A DNA stretch of 64,000 nt, taken from positions 558,001 to 622,000 of the forward strand of contig CAWIOP010000002.1 of the NCBI GenBank assembly GCA_963837755.1, read 5' to 3'. This DNA is from JADGHX01 sp963837755. Lineage in GTDB: Bacteria; Pseudomonadota; Gammaproteobacteria; Steroidobacterales; Steroidobacteraceae. Both the position numbers and the translations under genes were made by a program. Shown one piece after another: positions 9,772 to 18,718 of the stretch. The first letter of the stretch is position 1; every line of letters starts with the position of its first letter. The notes beneath the pieces are model-generated. The model made no database searches, was not told the origin of the DNA, and saw only the letters and a program-made list of their open reading frames with translations.

Positions 9772-10764
9772 CCCCGAAGTGGCTCACACCGGCAGCTCGC
9801 TCACTGCGCGCGCGCGTGCGGCCGGCGCCTGCCGCATGCGCTGCTGATCCACGAAGCACCCGGCGGCGGCGGCGACTAGCTGGCGACCTGGGCCGCGCAG
9901 CTCGTCGCTGTGCCACGCGCCGACCGACGCGCCCTGCGGCCACTGCCTCGACTGCCGCCGCGTGCGCGCGCAACCAGCATCCGGACCTCGCTCGTGGTGC
10001 GATCCCGATCGAAGACTCGCGCCAGATCGCGCATCGACCAGGTGCGCGAGCTGTGCGCAGAGCTCGCGCTGACGAGCCACGGGGCGGCTACAAGGTGGCC
10101 ATCCTGTCGCCGGCCGACGCGCATGAACCGCTTCGCCGCCAACGCGCTGCTGAAGACGCTGGAGGAGCCGCCGCCCGCGCACGCTGCTGATCCTGCGTGA
10201 CCACGCAGCCCTCGCCGCCTGCCGGCCACCATGCTCAGCCGCTGCCAGCGGCTGCAGGTGCGCGCGCCCGACCGCGCCGAGAGCGCTCGCCTGGCTGCAG
10301 GCCAGCGACGGGCGCAGGCGCGACTGGGACGGCGGTGCTGGAGTGCTCGGCGACGCGCCGCTCGCTGCGCCGCGGGCGCCGACCCGAAAGCGATACCGGC
10401 CCTGGGCGCCGAGACGCGACGCACGCTCGAGGGATCGCCGGCCGGCGCGGCCGATCCGGTGGCCGACCGCCGAGCGCTGGGCCGATGCCGAGACTGGCGC
10501 TGCGCCTGCGCTGCATTGAGAACTGGCTCACGGATCGCATCCGCCGCCAGTGCATGCGCCGGGCTTTCCGTTGAACTGAGGTGCGCCTGCGCACTTGCCA
10601 CGCGGCCTTTCCATCATGAATATTCGGGCCCTGTTCGAGCTCGCCGAGGGCGTGCGAGAGCTGCAGCGTCTTCGCTCGACGCGCCGCTCAACAAGTCTCT
10701 GGCGCTCGAGCTGCTGTTCCGGCGGCTGGCCAGCCAGAGGTCCGCCCAGAGACAGACCAGTTGA
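9768..10764 (+). CDS. holB: DNA polymerase III subunit delta' HolB (frame-disrupted)
   Basis: Clamp-loader subunit of the replicative polymerase. The zinc-finger cysteines lie in CHAPTDAPCGHCLDCRRV. Downstream blocks include IEDSRQIRIDQVRELC, GGYKVAILSPADRMNRFAAN, ALLKTLEEPPP (SRC-type region) and RLPATMLSRCQRLQV. The C-terminal domain ends LNKSLALELLFRRLASQRSA with TGA at 10762. About 331 residues matches the family. The order tmk-holB-pilZ is standard in gammaproteobacteria. Frame breaks are spread throughout. Confidence 0.9.
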
Positions 10765-10766
10765 GG

Positions 10767-11128
10767 ATGAGCATTGCGAGCTCGCAGGTGCCAACAAGCC
10801 GGGCCTGCTGACCCTCACCATCAAGGACAAGAGCGCGCTGTACCTGGCCTACATGCCGTTCGTGAAGAACGGCGGCCTGTTCATCCCCACCAACAGCAAC
10901 TACCGGCTCGGCGATGAGGTGTTCATGCTGCTGAACCTCATGGGCGAGGACGAGAAGCTGCCGGTGGCCGGCCGCGTCATCTGGGTGACGCCCAAGGGCG
11001 CGCAGGGCAAGCGCACCGCCGGCATCGGCGTGCAGTTCAGCGAGCAGGATCGCGGCCAGACGCAGAAGAAGATCGAGAATTATCTGGCCGGCGCGCTCTC
11101 CGGCGACAAGGCCACGCACACGATGTAG
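10767..11128 (+). CDS. pilZ: PilZ-domain protein, type IV pilus PilZ type (single-base frame break)
   Basis: Small cytoplasmic protein of the PilZ family needed for type IV pilus assembly in relatives. ATG 10767 gives MSIASSQV. One G is missing after 10790 (GTG-GCC read as GTGCC). Restoring it gives ANKPGLLTLTIKDKSALYLA, then GGLFIPTNSNYRLGDEVFML and the C-terminal region to TAG/TAA at 11126. The corrected length is 120 residues. It lacks the c-di-GMP-binding RxxxR and DxSxxG motifs, as is typical of PilZ itself, so it is unlikely to bind the nucleotide. Confidence 0.88.
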
Positions 11129-11150
11129 GCGCCGGCTGCCGGCCGGCACG

Positions 11151-12243
11151 TCAGGACCGTACGCAGCGCCGGCGCCGCAGGCCGCGTTCGCAGCTGCGAC
11201 AGGCCGCCCTTGCAGCACGTAGGCGTCGAAGCCGCGCTCCACCAGGATGAACGCCGCGGCCGAGCTGCGCCGGCCCGGTGTCGCAATAGACGACGTAGGG
11301 CATGTTGCGATCGAGCGTCGAGAGCTTCAGGCGGATGAAATACAGCGGGATGTTGAGCGCGCCTTCGATGCGCCAGGTTCTGGTACTCGGACGGCAGGCG
11401 CACGTCGAGCCACGTGCCGCCGCTCTGCGATGATCTCGCGCGCCTGCTCGTAGCTCACCCACTGCAGCAGCGGCTCGTTCATGAGCTCGCGGAAATCCTG
11501 CTTGTTGAGGCGCATCAGCACGCCGTCGGTCAGCATGGTGACCGTGGCGTTGCGCTTGGCTTCGGAGATCAGCGCCTCTTCGCCGAAGGTGTCGCCGACG
11601 CCCAGCTCGGCGAGCTTGATGCCTTCCTTGTTGAGCGGCGTCTCGCGCGTGACGACGCACTTGCCGCTGACGATGGCGTAGAAGATAGTCGCCCTCGTCG
11701 CCCTGCTTGATGACCACTTCGCCGGCGCGGTAGGGCACGCGCTGCATGCGCATGAAGATGGCCTGGATGTTGGCCGGCGGAATGCGGTGGAACGCCTTGG
11801 TCTGCAGCAGCGTGGTCATCCAGTCGTCGCCGCCGGCGCTCTGCGAACTGGGCCTGCAGCTCGACGACTTCGTAGGTGCCGGTCTGGTCCCAGGTGATCA
11901 TGACGTCGAGCAGGTCGCTGTCGATGGCGAGGTATTCGACGTCGTCGACGGCGCGCGCGGTGACGCTTGCGCGGCAGCTTGGGTGAGAGCGGGTTGCGCG
12001 CCTCGGGCGTGCCGCCGCGGATCATGGCCACGGTGCGCTCGCCTTCGCTGCAGCTCGACCATGCCGCCGACCAGCCAGACGGTGCGCTTGTCGGTGTCGC
12101 CTTCCTTGAAGAGCAGCGCGACCGGCGGGCATCGTGCGCACGCTGACCTTCTTGGCAAGCGCCGCGAGGTTGTCGCTCTTCATGCCGTCGAGCGGCGCAA
12201 ACGTCTTCAGCAGTTGAACGCTGGCTTCGCGTTCTTCGGCCAT
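11151..12243 (-). CDS. Two cyclic-nucleotide-binding domains plus rhodanese domain (frame-disrupted)
   Basis: A multidomain protein of about 360 residues. The N terminus, MAEEREASVQLLKTFAPLDG, leads into one cNMP-binding-like fold. A second follows with MRMQRVPYRAGEVVIKQGDE and LAELGVGDTFGEEALISEAK. The C-terminal rhodanese domain has EGALNIPLYFIRLKLSTLDR and YVVYCDTGRRS with the active-loop Cys. Such fusions are found in gammaproteobacteria; the substrate is unknown. The end near 11151 is uncertain because two frames compete. It converges with pilZ. A regulatory sulfur-transfer or redox-sensing role is possible but not shown. Confidence 0.75.
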
Positions 12244-12347
12244 CTTGAGCGAACTCGCGTGTCAGCGTGACGAATTACGCCCGGAATTCGATGCTTGTCG
12301 GTCTCATTCGATGTTAGCACAGCGGGTTACGCGCTCCGGAACGCGGT

Positions 12348-14419
12348 TCACGCTTTTCCGGCGGTCTGCAGCTGTTTCCAGCCTGCATCCGGCCGAAAAC
12401 GAGAGCCGTATCGCGCTGCGAGCTCGCGCGAGGCGTGCAACCACTGTCGGCCACTCCGCGGCTGCGCGCATAGGCGAGCGGGCCGCCGCGGAACGGCGCA
12501 AAGCCGGTGCCGAAGATCACGCCGGCATCGACGAGGTCCGCGTCGCTCGACCACGCCTTCGCGCAGGCGGCGACGCATTCGTTGACCAGCGCCAGGATCA
12601 GGCGATCGGTGAGATCGGCGCGGCGCGGTCGCAGCGCCTGCGGGCGGCTTCACGGCCTTGCCGTCTTGCCACGTGTAGAAGCCTGCGCCGCTCTTGCGGC
12701 CGAGCTTCTTCGCCGCGACGAGCGCGTCGAGCTGCGCGCAGGTCGGCGCCGCGCGACCGAGCTCCGCGGCGATGATCTCGCCGACGTGGCTGGCCACGTC
12801 GAGGCCCACGACGTCGGCGAGCTCGATCGGGCCCATCGGCATGCCGAAGTCGACGGCCGCCTCGTCGATGACGGCGAGCGGCACGCCTTCCTGCGCGGCA
12901 TACATCGCCTCGTGCAGGTAGGGCATCAGCACGCGATTGACGAGGAAGCCGGGCGCGCTGCGGCAGGGCAGCGGCAGCTTGTCGAGGCGGCGCGCGAAGG
13001 CGAGCGCGGCCTGCGCGGCGCTCGGCATCGGTGCGTCTGCGCCGCTGCACGATCTCGACCAGCGGCATCTGCGCCACCGGGTTGAAGAAGTGCAGCCCGA
13101 CGAGCCGGCCGGGGTCGGCAAGCTTCTGCGCGAGCGGCTCGAGCGTGATGCTCGAGGTGTTGCGTCGCGAGCAGCGCGCTGGGCTTCATGCGCGGCTCGA
13201 GCTGCGCGTACAGCGCGCTGCTTGGCTTCGAGGTTCTCGAAGATCGCCTCGATGACCACGTCGGCATCCGGCACGCCCGTCGCCGTCCACGTCCGGCGCG
13301 CAAGCGCGCTGCGCGCGTCCGCACGTCTGCGCCGGGTCCTTCAGCGCGCTTCTCGAACAGCTCGTGCGCGCGCTTGAGCGCCGGCTCGATGTATTCGAGG
13401 CCGCGATCCTGCAGCGTGACCGTCGAGGCCGCGCAGCGCGCACCAGGCGGCGATGTCGCCGCCCATGACGCCGGCGCCGACCACGTGCACGTGGCTTGAC
13501 CGGCGGCGAGCCCTTGCCGCCCAGCGCCTTGAGGCGGTCCTGCAGCAGGAACACGCGCACCAGGTTGCGCGCCGTCTCCGTGGTGAACAGATGCGCGATG
13601 GACCGCGCCTCGGCCTCGTAAGCCTGCTGCGCCGCGCGCGCCGTGCTGCGCCCACAGATCGACGATGGCGTAGGGCGCCGGGTAGTGCTCGCGGCGAGCC
13701 TTGCCGCGCCACCTGCGCGATGAGCGCGGGCTTCACGAACGAGCGCACGATGGGCCAGCTCAGCAGCCGCTCCGAGAACGGCGGCCGATGCGGCGGCGGC
13801 TGCTTGTTGATGAGCTCGCGCGCGCGCCGCGGCTCGATGTCTGCCGCGGTAACCAGGCGGTCGACGAGCCCCAGCCGCAGCGCCTTGTCGGCGCGCACCG
13901 GCTTGCCCGTGAGCATCAGCTCCATCGCCGGGCGCACGCCGAGCAGCCGCACCGCGCGCACCGTGCCGCCGAAGCCCGGGTGAATGCCGAGCTGCACTTC
14001 CGGCAGCCCGAGCGACAGCCGCTCGTCGCCCACGGCCACGCGATAGCGGCAGGCCAGCGCGAGCTCGAGGCCGCCGCCGAGCGCGAAGCCGTGAATGGCG
14101 GCGACGGTGGGGCAGGGCAGCGCTTCGATGCGGTCGAACACGCGCTGGCCGCGCGCGGATGAGCGCGTAGCGCGTCGGTCGGCGCTCGTGAAGCTGGTGA
14201 ATTCGCTTGATGTCGGCGCCGGCGATGAAGCCGTTCGCCTTGCCGGAGCGGATGACGACGCCGCGCGGCGGATCGCGCCGCGAGCCGCTCCAGGAGCGCG
14301 TCGAGCTCCTCGAGCATCGCGTGGCCCAGCACGTTGGTGGACGAGCCGGGCTTGTCGAGCGTAAGCCAGGCGATGCCGTCGGCATCGCGTTCCAGTTTCC
14401 AGGCGGGGGCTGTGTTCAT
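12348..14419 (-). CDS. Enoyl-CoA hydratase / 3-hydroxyacyl-CoA dehydrogenase, FadJ/FadB type (frame-disrupted)
   Basis: Bifunctional beta-oxidation enzyme of about 690 residues. The N-terminal crotonase domain shows KANGFIAGADIKRIHQL, AAIHGFALGGGLELALACRY (oxyanion hole) and LGLPEVQLGIHPGFGGTVRA with the catalytic Glu. After ARSIAHLFTTETARNLVRVF comes the NAD-binding HVHVVGAGVMGGDIAAWCAL. Then follow FFNPVAQMPLVEIVQ and GFLVNRVLMPYLHEAM of the dehydrogenase, and the tail AKKLGRKSGAGFYTW. It resembles the FadJ-type subunit that pairs with a separate thiolase; no thiolase is in the window. ATG 14419 is a clean start. Confidence 0.88.
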
Positions 14420-14452
14420 GGGCGGAACCTGTGATTGGCGCAGGTGAGTGGC

Positions 14453-15220
14453 TCAGGCGGCCGGCCGGTTGGCCATGGCGTCGGCGCGCACGGTGAAGTC
14501 ACAGATGAGCGGGCGATGATCCGAGAACCGCACGTCCGGGACGCGGAAGTCGGTGACATCGATCTCCTCGCTCACCAGAACGAAGTCGAGCTCGATGCGC
14601 GGCATGCGCGCCGGGAAGGAGGGCAGTCCGGTCGTGTTGGCGCTGCGCAGGCCCGCGGCGCGCATGAACAGGTAGATCTCGTGCGTGCCCCAGAAGGTGT
14701 TGAAGTCGCCGGCGACGATCACCGGCTTCTTCGACTGCACGATCGAGGTCGTGCAGGGAGCGCAGCTGGTACTGGCGATGGCGGAACTTGAGCGACAGGT
14801 GCACGAGGAACACGCACACGTCCTCGAGCTCCAGCTCGATGATCAGCCGCTTGATGCCGGTGTCGAAGTAGTGGAAGCGCTCGCCGTGGACGTGCGGCGC
14901 GGCCAGGAACGCGTTGCCCTGCTTGCGCACGATCGGCATGAACTGGTTGATCGAGCCGGCGCCGTACTTGCACTGGTACGTCGAGTAGTGCCCCAGGCGG
15001 CTCGGCGATGTGCTCGGCCTGGTTCACCATGCCGGTGCGGATCGAGCCGGTGTCGACCTCGATCAGGCCGACGATGTCGGGGTGCTCGTCGCCGATGAAG
15101 TCCGTGATGCCCGCGAGCACTTTGCGGTTGCTGCGCAGGTAGCCGGCGCCGGGCAGCGGCAGGTGGAACGCCGGGCCCGGTGCCGGTGGCGTAGCGGATG
15201 TTGTAGACGAGCAATCGCAA
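14453..15220 (-). CDS. Endonuclease/exonuclease/phosphatase (EEP) family protein (frame-disrupted)
   Basis: Metal-dependent phosphoesterase fold shared by DNase I, ExoIII and sphingomyelinases; the substrate cannot be told. Pieces show MRLLVYNIRYATGTG at the N terminus, VGLIEVDTGSIRTGM (catalytic Glu), FHYFDTGIKRLIIELELEDV, IVAGDFNTFWG (GDFN motif) and RFSDHRPLICDF (SDH motif). The start is TTG 15220, since no ATG is in frame. Frame breaks lie near 15175, 14998 and 14745; that at 15175 is the last of the error zone. About 255 residues. Confidence 0.8.
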
Positions 15221-15372
15221 TACGTGGACCTTGAGTGCGTGGCGGGCGCGGGCGCGCCTGCAGCCGCGCGGAAAGGGTGCATTCTATCGATCCGCCGCCG
15301 GCTTCGGGAGAGACGTTTCGCCATGGCCCGGCTTGTGCCAGACTCGCGCAGCCACCCTTTCGGGCACTTCAC

Positions 15373-15825
15373 ATGTCTCAAGCCAATCCGATGCGCATTT
15401 TCGTGACCCACGTCTGGCAGACCACGGACGACTACCTGCGCGTCTTCGAATATCTCGAAAGCGCCCGCAATTTCTTCTATCGCAACTACAGCACGCCGGA
15501 CCAGCCGGTGGTCGGCGACAAGGAGGCGCTGAAGGAAGACCTGCGTCGCCAGATTGCGCCGGTGGAAGCCGTCATCGCGCTCTCGAGCCTGTACGAGACG
15601 AATCCGGACATGGTGTTCTTCCAGCTTCTGTATGCGGAGGCGAACAACAATCCCGTCATCCTGCTGAAGCGCTTCGGCGATCAGCGCCCGCCGCACAAGG
15701 TGCTCACGGAGCACGCGACCGAGATCGTCGACTGGGATGAGCGCGCGCTGGTGGATGCCATCCGTAAGCACGCGCGTCACGAAGACACGACGCGCTGGGA
15801 CACCATCGAGTTCAAGCTGGACTGA
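15373..15825 (+). CDS. TIR-like (MTH538/DUF1863-type) domain protein
   Basis: A 150-residue single-domain protein. The N terminus MRIFVTHVWQTTDDYLRVFE resembles the opening strand and helix of the MTH538 TIR-like domain (FISHSW-DDY pattern). The middle RNFFYRNYSTPDQPV and the later RRQIAPVEAVIALSSLYETN, NNNPVILLKRFG and TEIVDWDERALVDAIRKHAR match the same family order. The ThsB sensor of Thoeris defence is built on this fold, but no ThsA-like SIR2/SLOG effector is adjacent, so a defence role is only a possibility. ATG 15373 is preferred; ATG 15391 is an alternative. It converges with the next gene at 7 bp. Confidence 0.7.
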   Translation: MSQANPMRIFVTHVWQTTDDYLRVFEYLESARNFFYRNYSTPDQPVVGDKEALKEDLRRQIAPVEAVIALSSLYETNPDMVFFQLLYAEANNNPVILLKRFGDQRPPHKVLTEHATEIVDWDERALVDAIRKHARHEDTTRWDTIEFKLD

Positions 15826-15831
15826 AGCGGC

Positions 15832-16209
15832 TCACGCTTCCGCGGCGCGCGCTTCCGTTGCGGTGTAGAGCGGCACGATGGACACCGAGGGTGCGGAACG
15901 GGCAGGCGCGGAGCCGCGCTGCAGCGCGCAGAGCATTCTCACCACCGATGTTGCGGCAGCTTCGGCTTCGCCGTTCGACATCTTGCGAATCGTCGCGCGC
16001 ACGGCGTCTTCGCCGCGAAGCAGCGGACGCTCGCGCGTCAGCGCGTGACTGAACGACCTGAAGTCATCGCGAAGTTCTTTCGGCAGCGCCGTCTCATCGA
16101 TGCACGAGAGGTGATTGCGATACGCGTCGTTGAGGCGGTCCTTCAACGCACCGGCGCGCGCCAGTGACAACGTGGCTCCCTGAAAGATTTCCCATGCAGA
16201 TCGATTCAT
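15832..16209 (-). CDS. Hypothetical protein, 125 residues
   Basis: I do not recognise a family. The protein is mostly helical in appearance and soluble, with no signal peptide or membrane segment. It begins MNRSAWEIFQGATLSLARAG. The central stretch LRDDFRSFSHALTRERPLLR followed by an RATIRKMS-NGEAEAAA helix resembles small conserved gammaproteobacterial proteins without known function. The last 25 residues are Ala/Ser-rich. A plausible promoter lies about 130 bp upstream. It converges with the TIR-like gene and shares only a short gap with it; there is no sign of co-transcription. Confidence 0.6.
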   Translation of the reverse strand: MNRSAWEIFQGATLSLARAGALKDRLNDAYRNHLSCIDETALPKELRDDFRSFSHALTRERPLLRGEDAVRATIRKMSNGEAEAAATSVVRMLCALQRGSAPARSAPSVSIVPLYTATEARAAEA

Positions 16210-16337
16210 GTGAGACCTCGGCGTGCACCTGTTTGAGTTGTTGTTTTTTCCAAGAATCCCGAAGTGGGCGAACCAGTTGCGCAGGAAATATAGCGCAGGC
16301 TCTAGCGAAAGCCATCAGTGAATATGTCCACTGGTCG

Positions 16338-16366
16338 ATTATCTTAGCACGTATAATGCATATTAA
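16338..16366 (-). promoter_or_regulatory. Probable sigma-70 promoter
   Basis: Read on the minus strand, TTAATA (16366-16361) and GATAAT (16343-16338) are separated by exactly 17 bp in an AT-rich island. Transcription would run toward the hypothetical gene starting at 16209, leaving a leader of about 120 nt. The rest of the 256-bp gap shows nothing I can name. Confidence 0.4.
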
Positions 16367-16465
16367 GTTAAATCGCGTGGATATGCAGCATTCAGGATGA
16401 CGGTGGTCTAGCGCGCTAGCACTCTCCTGGCGGCGCCCCTTCCGAGCGCCGCACAACCCCAACTC

Positions 16466-18601
16466 TCAGTGTTCCCAGTCCGCGTTCGCGCGGTCGATCA
16501 GATACGCGTGGATCGCATCCGCGTCCGCCACGCTCAGCACGTTGCTGAAGTCCGCCATGCCCAGGCCGATGAGCTGCCCCTTGAGCACGATGTTCTTGAA
16601 GGCCCCGTGGGTCGCCGGAGCCATGTGGCGGAGGTCCTTGATCACGTCGCCGCCCACGGCCTGGGGCCCGTGGCAGTTGGCACACGTCTTCGCATAGAGG
16701 TCGCCGCCCTTGGCGATGACATCCGCAGGAGCCGTGGACGGCGGCGGAAACGGGATGGGCGGGCGCTCGGGCAACGGCGGCAGGGTCGCCTTGCCACCCA
16801 GCTTAAAGACGAGCACGCGGGCGTCAGAGCGCTGCATTCCGCGGCCCCCGCGCAGCTCGGCCATGGCCATTCCGCCGCCCCAGCCGGCGTTTACGGCCAC
16901 GTATTGCTCGCCATCGAGGGTATAGGTGATCGGGCCGGCCATCGGCACGGTCTGCACCGGCTGTTCCCACAGCTTCCGGCCGTTATCAGCCCGGTAGGCC
17001 ACGAAGGTCTTGCTGGCTGTGCCCGCGAACACGAGATTGCCGGCCGTCGTCAGCACGCCGCCATTCCCGGCCCGCTCCAGCGGCACGTGCCAGACCTCTT
17101 TCTGCTTCACCGGGTCCCACGCCGTGAGCCAGCCGCGCTCGCGTGAATCCGCAATCTTCATGAGAGCGGTACGTTCGGGCGTCATCTTGCCGCCGGTGCC
17201 GGTGGAGACGCGCTGTGCGTGCACCGTTGTGATGGGCACCTGATAGTCCGGGTCCAGCGAGAACACCCACCAGTGCTCCTGGGCCGGGAAATAGACCAGG
17301 CCGGTATTCGGGTTGAATGCCATGGGGTTCCAGCTGTGTCCGCCGGCCACGGATGGCGTCAGGAGCACCGGCTTCTTGCCGTAGCGGGCTTCCTTCGTGA
17401 TGGCCGGGCGCCCCGTCTTCATGTCCACATGGGTGGCCCACAGGTTCACGGGCGTGAACTTCTCCGCCGAAATCAGCTGGCCGCTCTCGCGGTCGATGAC
17501 ATAGAAGAACCCGTTCTTGGGCGCCTGCATGAGCACCTTGCGCGCCCTGCCGTCGATCTGCAGGTCCGCCAGGATGATCGGCATCGTCGCGGTGAAATCC
17601 CAGTTATCTTCGGGCGCCACCTGGTAATGCCACACGTATTCGCCGGTGTCGGCCTTCACGGCCACGATGGAGGCGAGGAACAGGTTGTCCCCACCGCCGG
17701 GGCTGCGATACGCCTGCGCGTGCGGTGAGCCGTTGCCCACGCCGATGTACACGAGCTTCAGCTCCGGGTCGTAGACGATGGCGTCCCACGCTGTGCCACC
17801 ACCGCCCTGCTTCCACCACTCGCCGGTCCAGGTCTTCGCGGCCATCTCCAGCGCCTTCGACTCGAAGCCGAGCTTCGGGTCGCCGGGCACCGTGAAGAAG
17901 CGCCAGAGCTGCTTGCCGGTGTCGGCGTCATAGGCGGTTACGTAACCGCGCACGCCGTATTCGCCTCCGGCGTTGCCAATGACCACCTTGCCGTCGAACA
18001 CGCGCGTGGCACCGGTGCTGGTGTAGGGCCATTCGGTATCGAACGTCTGCTGGCTCCATGCCGGCGTGCCGGTTTTTGCGTCGAGCGCGATGAGCCGGCC
18101 GTCGATGGTGGTGAGATAGATGCGGCCTTTCCACGCCGAGATGCCGCGATTCACGACGTCGCAGCACAGGAACCGCGCGCGGGAGCGGTCGACTTGCGGG
18201 TCGTAGCGCCACAGCTGCTTGCCGGTTCTGGCGTCGATCGCATACGTGATGTTCCACGCGCTGATGGTGTACATCACGCCATCGATCACGAGCGGTGAGG
18301 ATTCCAGGCCGCGGTGCGTGTTGAGATCGAAGTACCAGGCCAGGCCGAGCTGGCCCACGTTGGTGTCGTTGATCTGGTTCAGCGGGCTATAACGCTGCTC
18401 GCTATACGTGCGGCCCGGAGCCATCCACTGGCCGGCCTCCTCGTCGGCTGCCAGCAGTCGCTTGCTGTCGACGGCGGCGGGAGTTTTTTTCTGCTCGGCG
18501 CTGGCCGCCGGGCTGGCGGCTTGATTGGAATTCGTGGATTGGCCGCAGGCCGTGACGATCAACGCAACGGCACATCCCAGAAACGCATTCGTACTTCGCA
18601 T
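16466..18601 (-). CDS. PQQ-dependent quinohaemoprotein alcohol dehydrogenase
   Basis: Periplasmic alcohol oxidation with electrons passed from PQQ to a fused cytochrome c. The 711-residue protein has an N-terminal signal with lipobox-like VTAC (Cys19), an eight-bladed PQQ propeller with tryptophan-docking repeats (TGKQLWRY, VAYRADNGRKLWE), the vicinal disulfide Cys146-Cys147 that sits over PQQ, and NWDFTATMP with the probable catalytic Asp. The C-terminal cytochrome domain carries CANCH at 640-644. ATG 18601 is chosen over an upstream in-frame start because of a strong AGGGGGG site before it. It needs the Ccm system encoded at 25-32 kb. Alcohol specificity is unknown. Confidence 0.9.
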   Translation of the reverse strand: MRSTNAFLGCAVALIVTACGQSTNSNQAASPAASAEQKKTPAAVDSKRLLAADEEAGQWMAPGRTYSEQRYSPLNQINDTNVGQLGLAWYFDLNTHRGLESSPLVIDGVMYTISAWNITYAIDARTGKQLWRYDPQVDRSRARFLCCDVVNRGISAWKGRIYLTTIDGRLIALDAKTGTPAWSQQTFDTEWPYTSTGATRVFDGKVVIGNAGGEYGVRGYVTAYDADTGKQLWRFFTVPGDPKLGFESKALEMAAKTWTGEWWKQGGGGTAWDAIVYDPELKLVYIGVGNGSPHAQAYRSPGGGDNLFLASIVAVKADTGEYVWHYQVAPEDNWDFTATMPIILADLQIDGRARKVLMQAPKNGFFYVIDRESGQLISAEKFTPVNLWATHVDMKTGRPAITKEARYGKKPVLLTPSVAGGHSWNPMAFNPNTGLVYFPAQEHWWVFSLDPDYQVPITTVHAQRVSTGTGGKMTPERTALMKIADSRERGWLTAWDPVKQKEVWHVPLERAGNGGVLTTAGNLVFAGTASKTFVAYRADNGRKLWEQPVQTVPMAGPITYTLDGEQYVAVNAGWGGGMAMAELRGGRGMQRSDARVLVFKLGGKATLPPLPERPPIPFPPPSTAPADVIAKGGDLYAKTCANCHGPQAVGGDVIKDLRHMAPATHGAFKNIVLKGQLIGLGMADFSNVLSVADADAIHAYLIDRANADWEH

Positions 18602-18718
18602 TGAGCCCCCCCTCTTCGCAGGCATTCTGCGGGCACCGCCGTGCTCCGCTCCAGCCGCAATCGCGTTTGCGCGCAACAGGTGGTGAGGGCACGCCGCTCA
18701 ATGCGTGCTTTTGACCGC

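Larger units (their letters stand above)
1..15220. other. Zone of dense frame disruption, probably sequencing error
   Basis: Every long gene in this stretch is split across frames, although each codes recognisably from end to end in pieces. Where the expected codon series is obvious, the lesion is usually one base lost from a run: GAG-GCC read as GAGCC after 4145 (acpP), GTG-GCC read as GTGCC after 10790 (pilZ), TCG-GAC read as TCGAC after 2300 (fabD). A few sites look like an extra base or a lost CG pair instead. The genes hit are essential housekeeping genes and the lesions stop near 15.2 kb. Coordinates below are outer gene boundaries; the products are inferred to be intact in the living cell. 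Confidence 0.85.

Noticed and set aside
2195..10764. Calling the fab-pab-holB genes true pseudogenes
   Set aside because: Too many essential genes affected in one contiguous stretch, with lesions that are mostly single-base run contractions; artefact is far more likely.
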